Below are positions 42,487-51,483 of a stretch of DNA of 64,000 nt, piece by piece (positions within the stretch are counted from its first letter, which is position 1; every line of letters begins with the position of its first letter). The notes under the pieces are model-generated. The model saw only the letters and a list, made by a program, of their open reading frames with translations. It had not been told where the DNA came from and made no database searches. Position numbers and translations under genes: made by a program. Origin of the DNA: SHAN690 sp040221375 (GTDB lineage Bacteria > Bacteroidota > Bacteroidia > Flavobacteriales_G > Salibacteraceae); assembly GCA_040221375.1 (NCBI GenBank), contig JAVKEP010000072.1:1-64000 (forward strand). Reading direction: 5' to 3'.

Positions 42487-43544
42487 GTCAAGTCATTGAC
42501 ATATCAACGTACGAACACTACGCCTTAGACTATATCGAAGGAAGCTTGAGCCCTTCTCTCATGGAAGCGTTCGATGCTTTTCTTTTGACCCATCCCGAAA
42601 TTGCAGCGGAGGTTGATTCACTCCGAGATGCTGAAGTGTTGATGCCACAGGACTTGGCATTTGACAAAGCATCTCTAAAAATCAACGTGACGGCGACCAG
42701 CGAAATTGACGAGGGCAATTATGAATCCTTCTTCATCCAAGACGTTGAAGGAATGATTGATCCATCCATTCAGCAGGAGTTGGTTCGTTTCTTAGCGCTC
42801 AACCCCTCGCTTTCCAGGGATTACCAGTTATATCAGCAGACGAAACTCTTACCCAACCAAAACGTTGTCTATCCCGGGAAATCGAACCTCCGTCGTGCCA
42901 TTCCTCTGTGGGAGACGACCATGACCTACGCTTATCGAGTCGCCGCAATCTTGGTGCTTGCTCTTGGCGCTGTGACCGCCATGAATTGGCTTGCCGATGA
43001 AGTTTATTTGCCGCGCACCGGCAGTTCAGCCTTTACCGTCATGGACGAGCTCAAAGATCCAGTGAAGTCTTCCATTGCCAAGACCGAAGCACCCACACCA
43101 ATCGGGAAACACAGTGCGTCATCCCCTAGCCTAGCTCAGGATGCATCACCCAGTGCAGGATCTTCTAAAGTTCGGGCAGAATTACCTGAGCAGATACCAA
43201 CGCTATTGGCCCAAATCAAACATCCCATTCGATCGAAAATTGAAGACCGAGACGTCGGTTCATATATTCCGCAAGTTGCGGCTTGGGCGACAGAAGAAGT
43301 GTACGCTCAGAATGAATCTTCCCAGGGGCAGTCGATGAACTTGTCGCAATTTATTGGAAAACGAATTCTGGGAATTGACCCACAAAAAACACCCACGACA
43401 AAGGATTTGCTCCGAGAAGGATTATTCAAAACCATCGACGACCGTGAGTCGGTTTCGTTGAGTACCTCAGACCCCGATGATAACAAGCGGTCATTCGAAT
43501 TCTTGGCTGGAAATTTTGAGTTCAGACGCGTGAACTACAAATAA
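42483..43544 (+). CDS. Anti-sigma factor-like membrane protein
   Basis: A 353-residue protein translationally coupled to the sigma factor. The cytoplasmic N-terminal part has two copies of an ALDYIEG-SLSPSL-like unit (residues about 10-45 and 80-115) reminiscent of sigma-binding domains. One membrane segment follows (AYRVAAILVLALGAVTAMNWL, about 158-178). The C-terminal region is probably periplasmic and Ser/Thr/Pro-rich. It lacks the zinc HxxxCxxC signature. Context gives the anti-sigma call. Confidence 0.72.
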   Translation: MSQVIDISTYEHYALDYIEGSLSPSLMEAFDAFLLTHPEIAAEVDSLRDAEVLMPQDLAFDKASLKINVTATSEIDEGNYESFFIQDVEGMIDPSIQQELVRFLALNPSLSRDYQLYQQTKLLPNQNVVYPGKSNLRRAIPLWETTMTYAYRVAAILVLALGAVTAMNWLADEVYLPRTGSSAFTVMDELKDPVKSSIAKTEAPTPIGKHSASSPSLAQDASPSAGSSKVRAELPEQIPTLLAQIKHPIRSKIEDRDVGSYIPQVAAWATEEVYAQNESSQGQSMNLSQFIGKRILGIDPQKTPTTKDLLREGLFKTIDDRESVSLSTSDPDDNKRSFEFLAGNFEFRRVNYK

Positions 43545-43558
43545 TCTTTCCTTCCCCT

Positions 43559-43583
43559 GTAACTTCTTTCGGGTCCCACCGTC
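43559..43583 (+). promoter_or_regulatory. ECF-type promoter before the outer-membrane gene
   Basis: GTAAC (43559-43563, preceded by T), 16 bases, CGTC (43580-43583): the same boxes and the same spacing as the promoter of the sigma-factor operon. It lies 24 bases upstream of the ATG at 43608. Confidence 0.55.
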
Positions 43584-43607
43584 CTACATCAAACAACAAG
43601 GAAAAAC

Positions 43608-44519
43608 ATGAAAACTCCTATACTATTTACTTTGGTTTTGAGCTTGATGGTCTCCATGGCATTTGCCCAAAATGATACCGGTCAAACTCCCAAACCCGAC
43701 ACAGGCGATGTTGAAGTGGTCATCTCTCCAAAAAGAGGGCAAGACTCAACAATCGTAAGGGTTGCAGGCATGAAAATCATCGTGTTGAGCGACAATAAAA
43801 AAGACGACGACGCGAGCGTTGTGGATCAAGCAAAAGAAAACGATGAGGACTGGGAAGATGACGACGACAAAGACGACGACAACAAACAGGATCCCGTTAG
43901 CCATTGGGCGGGAATTCGGCTAGGGGTGAACGGATATTTTGCGGGCTATTCTGACCTCCCCCTCCAAACGGGCGACGAGAACCTTGAATTGGATTATGGA
44001 CGAAGCGTGAGCTGGGACTTGAACCTCATTGAAAAGGACTTTAGGATTTACAAAGAGTACGTGGAAGTAGTAACAGGGCTCGGATTTCACTTCGCGAACT
44101 ATTCCTTCAATAGCCAATACGCCACCTTGCGACCAACGACTCCTTTCACTTACGCCGTCGACAGCGCGCGCATATTGACCCGCAACAAGTTAAAGGCCGT
44201 TTACGTCACAGCGCCATTGATGATCGGTTTTAGCACGCATAAAAAAGAAGAGAAGGCCTTTCGATTCGCCGCTGGCGGTCAAGTTTCTTGGAGGATCAAC
44301 TCAAAGCTCAAGCAGCGATACGCTGAGAACGGTGACAACAATACGACTAAGTACAAAGGAGATTTCGATTTGAATCCCTTCTTATTTCATGCTACGGCGA
44401 GCTTGGGATATGGACCAGTTAACATTTACGCCAACTACGGTCTCAATTCACTCTTTCAAAACGGAAGAACGAACGGTGACCTCCGGCCCTTTGACGTAGG
44501 CGTTCAGCTGATGTTCTAA
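43608..44519 (+). CDS. Outer-membrane beta-barrel protein with acidic linker
   Basis: A 303-residue protein. Signal peptide (MVSMAFAQ, cleaved near residue 20), then an extremely acidic Asp/Lys-rich linker (about residues 60-100, DDDDKDDDNK-type), then a PorT-like barrel (WAGIRLGVNGYFAGYSDL, ending RPFDVGVQLMF). Terminal aromatic residue supports an outer-membrane barrel. It has an ECF-type promoter like that of the sigma-factor operon just upstream, so it is probably the sigma target. Confidence 0.78.
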   Translation: MKTPILFTLVLSLMVSMAFAQNDTGQTPKPDTGDVEVVISPKRGQDSTIVRVAGMKIIVLSDNKKDDDASVVDQAKENDEDWEDDDDKDDDNKQDPVSHWAGIRLGVNGYFAGYSDLPLQTGDENLELDYGRSVSWDLNLIEKDFRIYKEYVEVVTGLGFHFANYSFNSQYATLRPTTPFTYAVDSARILTRNKLKAVYVTAPLMIGFSTHKKEEKAFRFAAGGQVSWRINSKLKQRYAENGDNNTTKYKGDFDLNPFLFHATASLGYGPVNIYANYGLNSLFQNGRTNGDLRPFDVGVQLMF

Positions 44520-44545
44520 AAGATCTCTGTTTAGTTAGGTTGCAA

Positions 44546-44582
44546 GAAGGTTTCGTTCATCGCTGGCGAAACCTTCTTTTTT
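44546..44582 (+). terminator. Rho-independent terminator of the outer-membrane gene
   Basis: GAAGGTTTCG (44546-44555) and CGAAACCTTC (44567-44576), a perfect 10-bp stem with an 11-base loop, followed by TTTTTT (44577-44582). The T run overlaps the end of the converging glycosyltransferase gene by two bases. Confidence 0.85.
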
Positions 44583-45984
44583 ATGGCCTTCTTTTGTACA
44601 AATAGGTATCGGAGACGGGGAAACGTTTCAAAAATTCCACGTCCTTGCCATCCACGCAATCCACATCTTTCGCGAACAAATAATAGTAAGGCGTTTCACC
44701 GGCTTCGTCGCAGAACTCCAAGCCCGCAGGTAGAATTTGATGCACATCCAATTGCCGCTTGTAAAACATGATGGTCGCATTCATGTATGTCGACTTTCCG
44801 ATGTGAAACCTTGCTTCTGGTGCAGCGTGTTCTTGGATGATGCGGATTGCTTTCCCCGTGTCTGCGTGTTCTTTAAAATCCAATTGATAAGAGAAGTTCA
44901 GGTTGAGCGCCGTGTTAACCATACAAGCGGCGGCAAGCAGAATTCCTATTCTGTATTTCCAAGGCGAAGACCTGGAATTGAAGAGCAACCAATAGCCACT
45001 CAACAACAACAAGGGAAGCAGAAAAAGTGCCGTTCTGTCGATCAAATAGGGTGAACCGATGAGGTAGTGCTGAGCCACGCTTCCCCCGCTGGTTAAAACC
45101 ATGATCCACGCTATCCAAAACCCAATCTGTTTATACGTTCCCCGCGCTAAATTGAGCAAGAGCAACCCCGACGCTAGGGCTAAGGTCATCGCATAAAAGA
45201 CGCTCAAATAGAACCCGCCAAAACGGTTGTACAATGTCCTGTTGGCCAACGACCCCAACGTGTCGGTAAAGAACCCTGTGCTCCCACCGTAGTATAGTTC
45301 GTTCGCTTCAATTAGCCTTGAAATTGGTGCGTAGTACATCAGAATGGCTACGAAAAGTCCGGAGATTACCGGCCACAAGAATCGCTTGCCGTTCTTGTCT
45401 TTCAAGTAGCCAAAAACCAATGCGAGCATGGCACTGCAGAGCACAAGTAAGTACGTGAAATTCGCGTAGGCAGCCAAGAGACTGAAGCCTATTGCCCACC
45501 AAGCATCGGTACTGCGTTGTTTGGTAAACAAGCGGTCAAGGTGGTAGATGACACCCGACGTACATGCGAGCGCCAGTGCGTACCCTCTTGCGGTCGCAAA
45601 ATAATCGAGCAAATAAGGCTGATAAAGCACAGAGAAAAAGGGCAGCCACCACCACTTGCTGTGCAGTCGCAACGACAGTTTGAACAAGAAGTACATAAAC
45701 ACCAGCATGCTGACCAACACAGGAATGCGCAATGCATATTCGGAAGTGCCGAACAAGGCAGCCGTGAGTTTCATGGCCAAGGAGTGTAACACGTGGTTGT
45801 TGGCCGCTGGATTTGCGTTGGTCAGGACGCTCAAAATGTCAGATGAAGCATACCCTAAAAACGTCCAACACTCATCGTACGTGAAATCGAGACAGGCGGC
45901 CCTAAAGTGCACGATCAGTACGACCGGAATCGACATTAGAATTGCCGCAAAAGATGGCCGTATGTTGATCTGCGAAATACGCAT
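44581..45984 (-). CDS. Family 39-type membrane glycosyltransferase (ArnT/PMT-like)
   Basis: A 467-residue integral-membrane protein with about 11 hydrophobic helices. The first periplasmic loop has FTYDECWTFLG (the D-E acidic pair of GT-C enzymes). GT39-like proteins transfer sugars from polyprenyl phosphates in the outer leaflet. Similar in layout to the two genes embedded in the suf operon, but less similar than those are to each other. Acceptor unknown. Confidence 0.7.
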   Translation of the reverse strand: MRISQINIRPSFAAILMSIPVVLIVHFRAACLDFTYDECWTFLGYASSDILSVLTNANPAANNHVLHSLAMKLTAALFGTSEYALRIPVLVSMLVFMYFLFKLSLRLHSKWWWLPFFSVLYQPYLLDYFATARGYALALACTSGVIYHLDRLFTKQRSTDAWWAIGFSLLAAYANFTYLLVLCSAMLALVFGYLKDKNGKRFLWPVISGLFVAILMYYAPISRLIEANELYYGGSTGFFTDTLGSLANRTLYNRFGGFYLSVFYAMTLALASGLLLLNLARGTYKQIGFWIAWIMVLTSGGSVAQHYLIGSPYLIDRTALFLLPLLLLSGYWLLFNSRSSPWKYRIGILLAAACMVNTALNLNFSYQLDFKEHADTGKAIRIIQEHAAPEARFHIGKSTYMNATIMFYKRQLDVHQILPAGLEFCDEAGETPYYYLFAKDVDCVDGKDVEFLKRFPVSDTYLYKRRP

Positions 45985-46079
45985 GGCTTGTTATCTCAAG
46001 AGCCGACCAATACGCTGAACTTTACTTAGTTTTGGCCGCCATCGGAAAGGTAGCGTACCTAAAACTAAGATCACAAGGC

Positions 46080-47621
46080 ATGAGAGAAAAGTTTGAACGA
46101 TTAGAAGCGAAAAAGTCCGAAGCAAAGCTCGGAGGAGGTAAGAAGCGCATAGAATCGCAGCATAAAAAAGGAAAGCTTACGGCCAGGGAACGGATCGAAC
46201 TTTTGTTTGACAAAGGGTCATTCGAAGAGATCGGCATGTTGGTTACCCACCGCAGCACCCATTTCGGATTGGACAAGCAGAAGTTTCTTGGTGATGGAGT
46301 TGTCACCGGATACGGAAAAGTAAACGGTCGATTGGTCTACGCCTTTTCTCAGGACTTTACCGTTCTAGGAGGTTCTCTCGCGGAGGCTCATGCTGAGAAG
46401 ATTGTAAAAGTGATGGACTTGGCGATGCAGAACGGTGCCCCAGTCATCGGATTGAATGATTCAGGCGGCGCTCGGATTCAGGAAGGGGTGGTATCGTTGG
46501 GAGGATATGCAGATATATTTTACCGTAATACCCTATCCAGTGGGGTGATTCCTCAAATCAGCGCAATTTTAGGCCCCTGCGCTGGTGGGGCTGTGTACTC
46601 CCCAGCACTGACCGATTTTATCTTGATGGTTGAGCATACGAGCTACATGTTCGTAACCGGACCAAACGTCGTTAAGACGGTGACAAACGAAGACGTTACT
46701 GCTGAAGAGCTAGGAGGCGCAGATACCCACGCCTCTAAATCCGGAGTGACCCATTTTGCGTGCGAAAACGAAGTGGAAGCCTTGGAACGCATCAAGCAAC
46801 TGTTGAGCTACATGCCTTCGAATTGCGAAGATGAGCCGCCGATGCTGCCGTACGAGCCCGGTAACGAAAGTCGGCCAGCACTCAATGAAATCATTCCTGA
46901 AAACCCGAACCAACCTTATGACATACGCACGGTCATCGACGGTACGGTAGACGATGATTCTTTTCTTGAAGTGCACAAGGATTACGCGGAAAATATTGTG
47001 GTAGGATTTGCCCGACTGGCGGGTAGAAGCATAGGCATTGTGGCCAACCAACCCCAAGTGCTCGCAGGCGTACTCGACGTGAATTCGTCGAAAAAAGGCG
47101 CGCGGTTTGTACGATTTTGTGACTGTTTCAATATTCCGCTCTTGGTTTTTGAGGACGTGCCAGGATTTCTTCCGGGAACTGACCAAGAATGGAATGCCAT
47201 CATCACCAACGGCGCAAAATTGCTCTATGCCTTTAGTGAAGCCACCGTGCCGAGGGTTACGGTAATCACGAGAAAAGCATACGGTGGCGCTTACGACGTG
47301 ATGAATTCGAAACACATTGGCGCGGACATGAATTTTGCGTGGCCAAATGCTGAAATCGCGGTTATGGGTGCCAAAGGTGCTGCAGAAATCATCTTCAGAA
47401 AAGAGATCACGGAATCGGCAGACCCAGCTGCGAAGCTGAGGGAAAAGGAAATCGAATACGCTGAGTTATTCGCCAACCCTTACAACGCTGCTGCTAGAGG
47501 CTATGTGGATGAAGTAATTCTACCAGAAAAAACGAGGGAGAAGCTGATCCGAGCGTTTGAGATGCTCGAAAACAAGGTCACTACCTTGCCGAGAAAGAAG
47601 CACGGAAACATTCCCCTTTAA
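46080..47621 (+). CDS. pccB: Acyl-CoA carboxylase carboxyltransferase subunit (propionyl-CoA carboxylase beta type)
   Basis: A 513-residue protein from ATG 46080; upstream TTG 46032 is not supported. Crotonase-fold halves with the oxyanion sites GGSLAEAHAEK and GPCAGGAVYSPALTD, and the family ends ARGYVDEVILPEKTREKL. It transfers carboxyl from biotin to propionyl- or acetyl-CoA. With the methylmalonyl-CoA epimerase at 29 kb it fits the propionate path; the biotin subunit is not in the window. Confidence 0.9.
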   Translation: MREKFERLEAKKSEAKLGGGKKRIESQHKKGKLTARERIELLFDKGSFEEIGMLVTHRSTHFGLDKQKFLGDGVVTGYGKVNGRLVYAFSQDFTVLGGSLAEAHAEKIVKVMDLAMQNGAPVIGLNDSGGARIQEGVVSLGGYADIFYRNTLSSGVIPQISAILGPCAGGAVYSPALTDFILMVEHTSYMFVTGPNVVKTVTNEDVTAEELGGADTHASKSGVTHFACENEVEALERIKQLLSYMPSNCEDEPPMLPYEPGNESRPALNEIIPENPNQPYDIRTVIDGTVDDDSFLEVHKDYAENIVVGFARLAGRSIGIVANQPQVLAGVLDVNSSKKGARFVRFCDCFNIPLLVFEDVPGFLPGTDQEWNAIITNGAKLLYAFSEATVPRVTVITRKAYGGAYDVMNSKHIGADMNFAWPNAEIAVMGAKGAAEIIFRKEITESADPAAKLREKEIEYAELFANPYNAAARGYVDEVILPEKTREKLIRAFEMLENKVTTLPRKKHGNIPL

Positions 47622-47628
47622 TCGTTCG

Positions 47629-48030
47629 TCAATTCAGGGAAGCATCGATGAAAAACGTTCCATCGCGGGAGAAGGATGGTTGTTGCCTTAACGAGCAGCC
47701 TCCATTGAGAATTTTCTCATAGCCATTGTGAATAGTGGCATCCAGAAAGTGCGTAACGCCGGTGGGCTGGAACCGTATGATGAACATCTCGTCGAAATCA
47801 ACGCGGCTGTACAATCGTCGGTGTGTGAACTCCATGTTGGTAAACTGTACCGATTGTCCTGGCTCTAGTGGAACCAATTCGGTAATCGAGTACTCGCCTA
47901 ATACGTCCCCTTCGGAAATGGCGTACGCTACTTGAACTTGGCATTTGGTCTGGTCGCTGCTGCTGATGGTTTGTGCATCGGCGCAAGACAGCATGAGGAC
48001 GAAGGTCAACGTCGCGAGTAGATGTCTCAT
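47629..48030 (-). CDS. Secreted hypothetical protein
   Basis: A 133-residue exported protein: signal peptide MRHLLATLTFVLMLSCADAQ, then an all-beta-looking domain with two cysteines (KCQVQVAYA, GGCSLRQQ). No T9SS tail and no catalytic motif. Convergent with pccB, eight bases apart. Function unknown. Confidence 0.6.
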   Translation of the reverse strand: MRHLLATLTFVLMLSCADAQTISSSDQTKCQVQVAYAISEGDVLGEYSITELVPLEPGQSVQFTNMEFTHRRLYSRVDFDEMFIIRFQPTGVTHFLDATIHNGYEKILNGGCSLRQQPSFSRDGTFFIDASLN

Positions 48031-48115
48031 AAAAGTTAGTTCGGTTCAACCCAAAGATTGTCTTTTCAGATTCAAATCCAAAACAGAAACGGCGCTAAAT
48101 CGGGAGAACGATTGA

Positions 48116-48814
48116 TTAGGTGAGCAGCACCCGTACGAAGTTTACCCCTTCACGGAGGATCACTCCCAGCCCCATTTTGCTGAACGTCACGTCGTTACGA
48201 AGTTTCACAACGACCGGTTCAATCACGAGTCCTTCGGTTCTGACGGCTCGTTTGATGAAGTCCATGTCGACCAAAAAACGATTGATTCGAGTAGCTAAAA
48301 ACACATCCCGCCCTTTGCGATTCATTCCTTTCAAACCACATTGTGTATCGGTTATAGGGAAATGCAGTATGCGTTTTAACAAAAATCGAAACGATTCACT
48401 CATGCCTTTTCTAAACCATGGTACGCTCGCGTAGTAGTCTTGTTCACGATATCCAAGCGCGATATCAACGCCATTTTCTACGGCATGGGTGATGGCAGTC
48501 ATGCTCTCGACGGTATAAGGAAAATCTGCATCGGTGTACAAAATGACATCACTGCTTGCGTTGAGCACGCCTTGACGCAAGGCAGCGCCTTTCCCTGAAT
48601 TGTCTTTTATACGGATGACTCGGACGTTTTGGTCTCGACCCACCAAGGCATCAAAAGGAGCGGTGCTAGTTGAACCATCATCCACCACGATCAAGCGTAC
48701 GTTTTTTCCGGAAGCCGTCGCTAGCTGATGCTTTCGTTCCAAGGTTTCCTCGACCCACCCTTCGCTAGGGTTGAGTACCGGAAGTACGACGTCTATGGAG
48801 TGCTCTTCGTTCAC
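48116..48814 (-). CDS. Family 2 glycosyltransferase (dolichyl-phosphate-mannose-synthase-like)
   Basis: A 232-residue GT-A enzyme: VVLPVLNPSEGWVEET, the DDGS motif, and the DxD in ILYTDADFPYT (metal/nucleotide-sugar binding). Also KGAALRQGV and NRFLVDMDFIKRA. Typical length for polyprenyl-phosphate hexose synthases. It starts with GTG 48814. Likely makes lipid-linked sugars that GT39 enzymes use, an inference. No membrane segments. Confidence 0.85.
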   Translation of the reverse strand: MNEEHSIDVVLPVLNPSEGWVEETLERKHQLATASGKNVRLIVVDDGSTSTAPFDALVGRDQNVRVIRIKDNSGKGAALRQGVLNASSDVILYTDADFPYTVESMTAITHAVENGVDIALGYREQDYYASVPWFRKGMSESFRFLLKRILHFPITDTQCGLKGMNRKGRDVFLATRINRFLVDMDFIKRAVRTEGLVIEPVVVKLRNDVTFSKMGLGVILREGVNFVRVLLT

Positions 48815-48846
48815 GGGTGCTCAAATGTAAGGATGTGCTGTCACGC

Positions 48847-50214
48847 CTATCCAAACAAGGATCGAAACACCTCATCGATTCGTTTGACTGGGTGTATGGT
48901 AATGCCAAATGCCTTTGTATCCAGCCCTTTCAGTCCATACCCAGAGATGTAAATGTCTTCAAAGCCGAGTTTCTCCGCTTCTCGAATGCGTTGCTCGATG
49001 CGCGTAACGGGCCTTATTTCGCCACTCAAACCGACCTCACCTGCAAAACACGTGTGGCCTGGTATCGGATAGTCTTCCGAACTCGAAAGCGCGGAACAAA
49101 CGACAGCAAGGTCGATGGCAGGGTCATCAACTCGTATTCCTCCGGCCATGTTGACAAACACATCGAATTTACCAATCGCCAATCCGCATCGTTTTTCGAG
49201 GACGGCCAAAAGCATGTGCAATCGGCGTTGGTCGAATCCCGTGGTGGTGCGTTGTGGCGTTCCATACGCTGCGGTGCTCACCAGGCTCTGTACTTCGATC
49301 ATCATCGGCCGGGCTCCTTCCATGCTGGCGGCGATGGCAGATCCACTCAGGCCTTCGTCTCGTTGCGACAGCAAGACTTGTGAAGGGTTGTCAACCTCCT
49401 TCAAGCCGCTTCCCTGCATCTCATAGATGCCCAGTTCGTTCGTAGACCCAAATCGATTCTTTGATGATCTCAATAGGCGATAGAGGTGCTGTCGATCCCC
49501 TTCAAACTGCAGAACCACATCTACCATGTGCTCCATGACCTTAGGCCCGGCGATATTTCCTTCTTTGGTGATATGGCCGATCAGAATGACCGGGGTTTCA
49601 GATTCTTTCGCAAACTGGATCAATTCGCCTGTGCATTCGCGAATCTGAGCGACCGAACCGGGTACGGAATCAATTTCGGGGCTCTGGAGGGTTTGGATCG
49701 AATCTATGATGACCAAATCGGGGTTGGATTCGTCGATGCGTTCCATGACGCGCTCCAGTGATGTGTCGGTAAGAAGGAGCAGTTGATCGTGTAAATCGCC
49801 AATACGTTCGGCGCGCATCTTGATCTGATTGGCGCTCTCTTCACCAGATACATAAAGGGTTTTGGCCGATTTGAATCGCAATCCCAGTTGGAGAAGTAAG
49901 GTGGATTTTCCTATTCCAGGATCGCCTCCAATGAGGGTCACGCTGCCAGGCACGAGCCCACCACCGAGCACTCGACTCAATTCACTATCGGGGATTGGAA
50001 TGCGTTCGGCGGTATCCGAACTTACCTGGGTAATCGGAACGGGCTTCTTGGCGAGGTTGTCTGAGTAATTCCGTTTGATTCCGGATTTTGACTCCTTATA
50101 GATCACCTCCTCGATGAGGGTATTCCACTCTGCACAAGAGGAACATTTCCCCATCCATTTAGGGAAATTTGAGCCACAGTTTTGGCAGACGAATGCTGTT
50201 TTAGTTTTGGCCAT
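48847..50214 (-). CDS. radA: DNA repair protein RadA (Sms)
   Basis: A 455-residue protein, full length. N-terminal zinc finger (CQNCGSNFPKWMGKCSSC), RecA-like ATPase with Walker A GGDPGIGKST, the RadA-specific KNRFG (SSKNRFGSTNELG), and a C-terminal Lon-like domain. Branch-migrates recombination intermediates. Independent gene. Ends against the family 2 glycosyltransferase. Confidence 0.96.
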   Translation of the reverse strand: MAKTKTAFVCQNCGSNFPKWMGKCSSCAEWNTLIEEVIYKESKSGIKRNYSDNLAKKPVPITQVSSDTAERIPIPDSELSRVLGGGLVPGSVTLIGGDPGIGKSTLLLQLGLRFKSAKTLYVSGEESANQIKMRAERIGDLHDQLLLLTDTSLERVMERIDESNPDLVIIDSIQTLQSPEIDSVPGSVAQIRECTGELIQFAKESETPVILIGHITKEGNIAGPKVMEHMVDVVLQFEGDRQHLYRLLRSSKNRFGSTNELGIYEMQGSGLKEVDNPSQVLLSQRDEGLSGSAIAASMEGARPMMIEVQSLVSTAAYGTPQRTTTGFDQRRLHMLLAVLEKRCGLAIGKFDVFVNMAGGIRVDDPAIDLAVVCSALSSSEDYPIPGHTCFAGEVGLSGEIRPVTRIEQRIREAEKLGFEDIYISGYGLKGLDTKAFGITIHPVKRIDEVFRSLFG

Positions 50215-50265
50215 GATAGGGGGCGAAAGATGCGAAAATCAAGTGAGTAAAGCAGTCCAAATGAA

Positions 50266-51483
50266 TCAAGATAACATCGTCACCGCTTTCTTTAGGGCTT
50301 CGATGAAAAGGTCCACTTCGTGCTTGGTGTTGTACACCGCAAACGATGCTCGCACGGTGCCAGGAATGCCAAATCGATCCATCAGTGGTTGGGTGCAGTG
50401 GTGGCCTGTCCTCACCGCGACGCCTTGTTGGTCTAAAATGGTACCGACATCCGAAGGGTGTGTTCCTTCCACAAGAAAGGAAACGACCCCCGCCTTCTCA
50501 TCGGCAGTGCCGATGAATCGGATTCCAGGAATCGCCATCATGGCGTCAACGGCATAGTTGTGCAGCTCGGTCTCCCATTGTGCGATTTCCTCGATGCCTA
50601 TCTCGTGGATAAAATCCATGGCGGCTCCCAGCGCGATGGTATCGGCTATGTTGGGTGTACCTGCCTCAAACTTGAAGGGTAAGGCGTTGTAGGTAGTTTC
50701 TTCGAAGGTCACTGACTCGATCATTTCTCCGCCCCCGTGATACGGAGGCATGTCGTTGAGCCAATATTCCTTGCCGTATAAAAATCCGATGCCGGTGGGA
50801 CCGTACATTTTATGTCCTGAAACACAATAAAAATCGGCATCGAGTTCCTGTACGTCAATCGCGAGGTGTGGAGCACCTTGGGCGCCATCGATCAAAACTG
50901 CCGCGCCTACCTTATGTGCCTTAGTAATGATTTCCTCCACTGGGTTCACGGTGCCTAAGGCATTGCTGACGTGACTAACCGCTACGATTCTGGTCTTCCC
51001 TGAGAGCAGTTCGTCGAAGCGGTCCATGATGATTTCTCCTTTGTCATCGATTGGGATCACCTTCAGCACAGCACCCCAATCTTGACACATCATTTGCCAC
51101 GGAACAATGTTGCTGTGGTGCTCCATCGTAGAAATCAAGACCTCATCTCCTTCTTCAATGAATGCTTTGCCAAAAGAGGTCGCAACCAGGTTGATCGCTT
51201 CGGTCACCCCTCGTGTGAAGATGATCTCGTGCTCGTGTTCAGCGTTGACGAAGGCCTGTGCTTTGCGTCGCACCGCTTCGAACTTATCGGTCGCTCGCTG
51301 GCTTAGAAAATGCACACCGCGATGGACATTCGCGTGCTCTTTGGTATAGTAGTGCTGCAGCGCTTCTACCACGCAGATCGGTTTCTGTGAAGAGGCTGCA
51401 TTATCAAAGTAGACCAGTGGTCGGCCATTGACCTCTTGATCCAAGATGGGAAACTGTGCTCTTATTTTGTCGATATCAAGCAT
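50266..51483 (-). CDS. sufS: SufS cysteine desulfurase
   Basis: A 405-residue PLP enzyme from ATG 51483. Lysine motif SGHKMYGPTGIGFLYG and active-site cysteine in TGHHCTQPLMDRF (Cys loop), plus YFDNAASSQKP and EHHSNIVPWQ. It takes sulfur from cysteine for cluster building. Overlaps the sufD end by eight bases and is the last gene of the suf operon. Confidence 0.96.
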   Translation of the reverse strand: MLDIDKIRAQFPILDQEVNGRPLVYFDNAASSQKPICVVEALQHYYTKEHANVHRGVHFLSQRATDKFEAVRRKAQAFVNAEHEHEIIFTRGVTEAINLVATSFGKAFIEEGDEVLISTMEHHSNIVPWQMMCQDWGAVLKVIPIDDKGEIIMDRFDELLSGKTRIVAVSHVSNALGTVNPVEEIITKAHKVGAAVLIDGAQGAPHLAIDVQELDADFYCVSGHKMYGPTGIGFLYGKEYWLNDMPPYHGGGEMIESVTFEETTYNALPFKFEAGTPNIADTIALGAAMDFIHEIGIEEIAQWETELHNYAVDAMMAIPGIRFIGTADEKAGVVSFLVEGTHPSDVGTILDQQGVAVRTGHHCTQPLMDRFGIPGTVRASFAVYNTKHEVDLFIEALKKAVTMLS

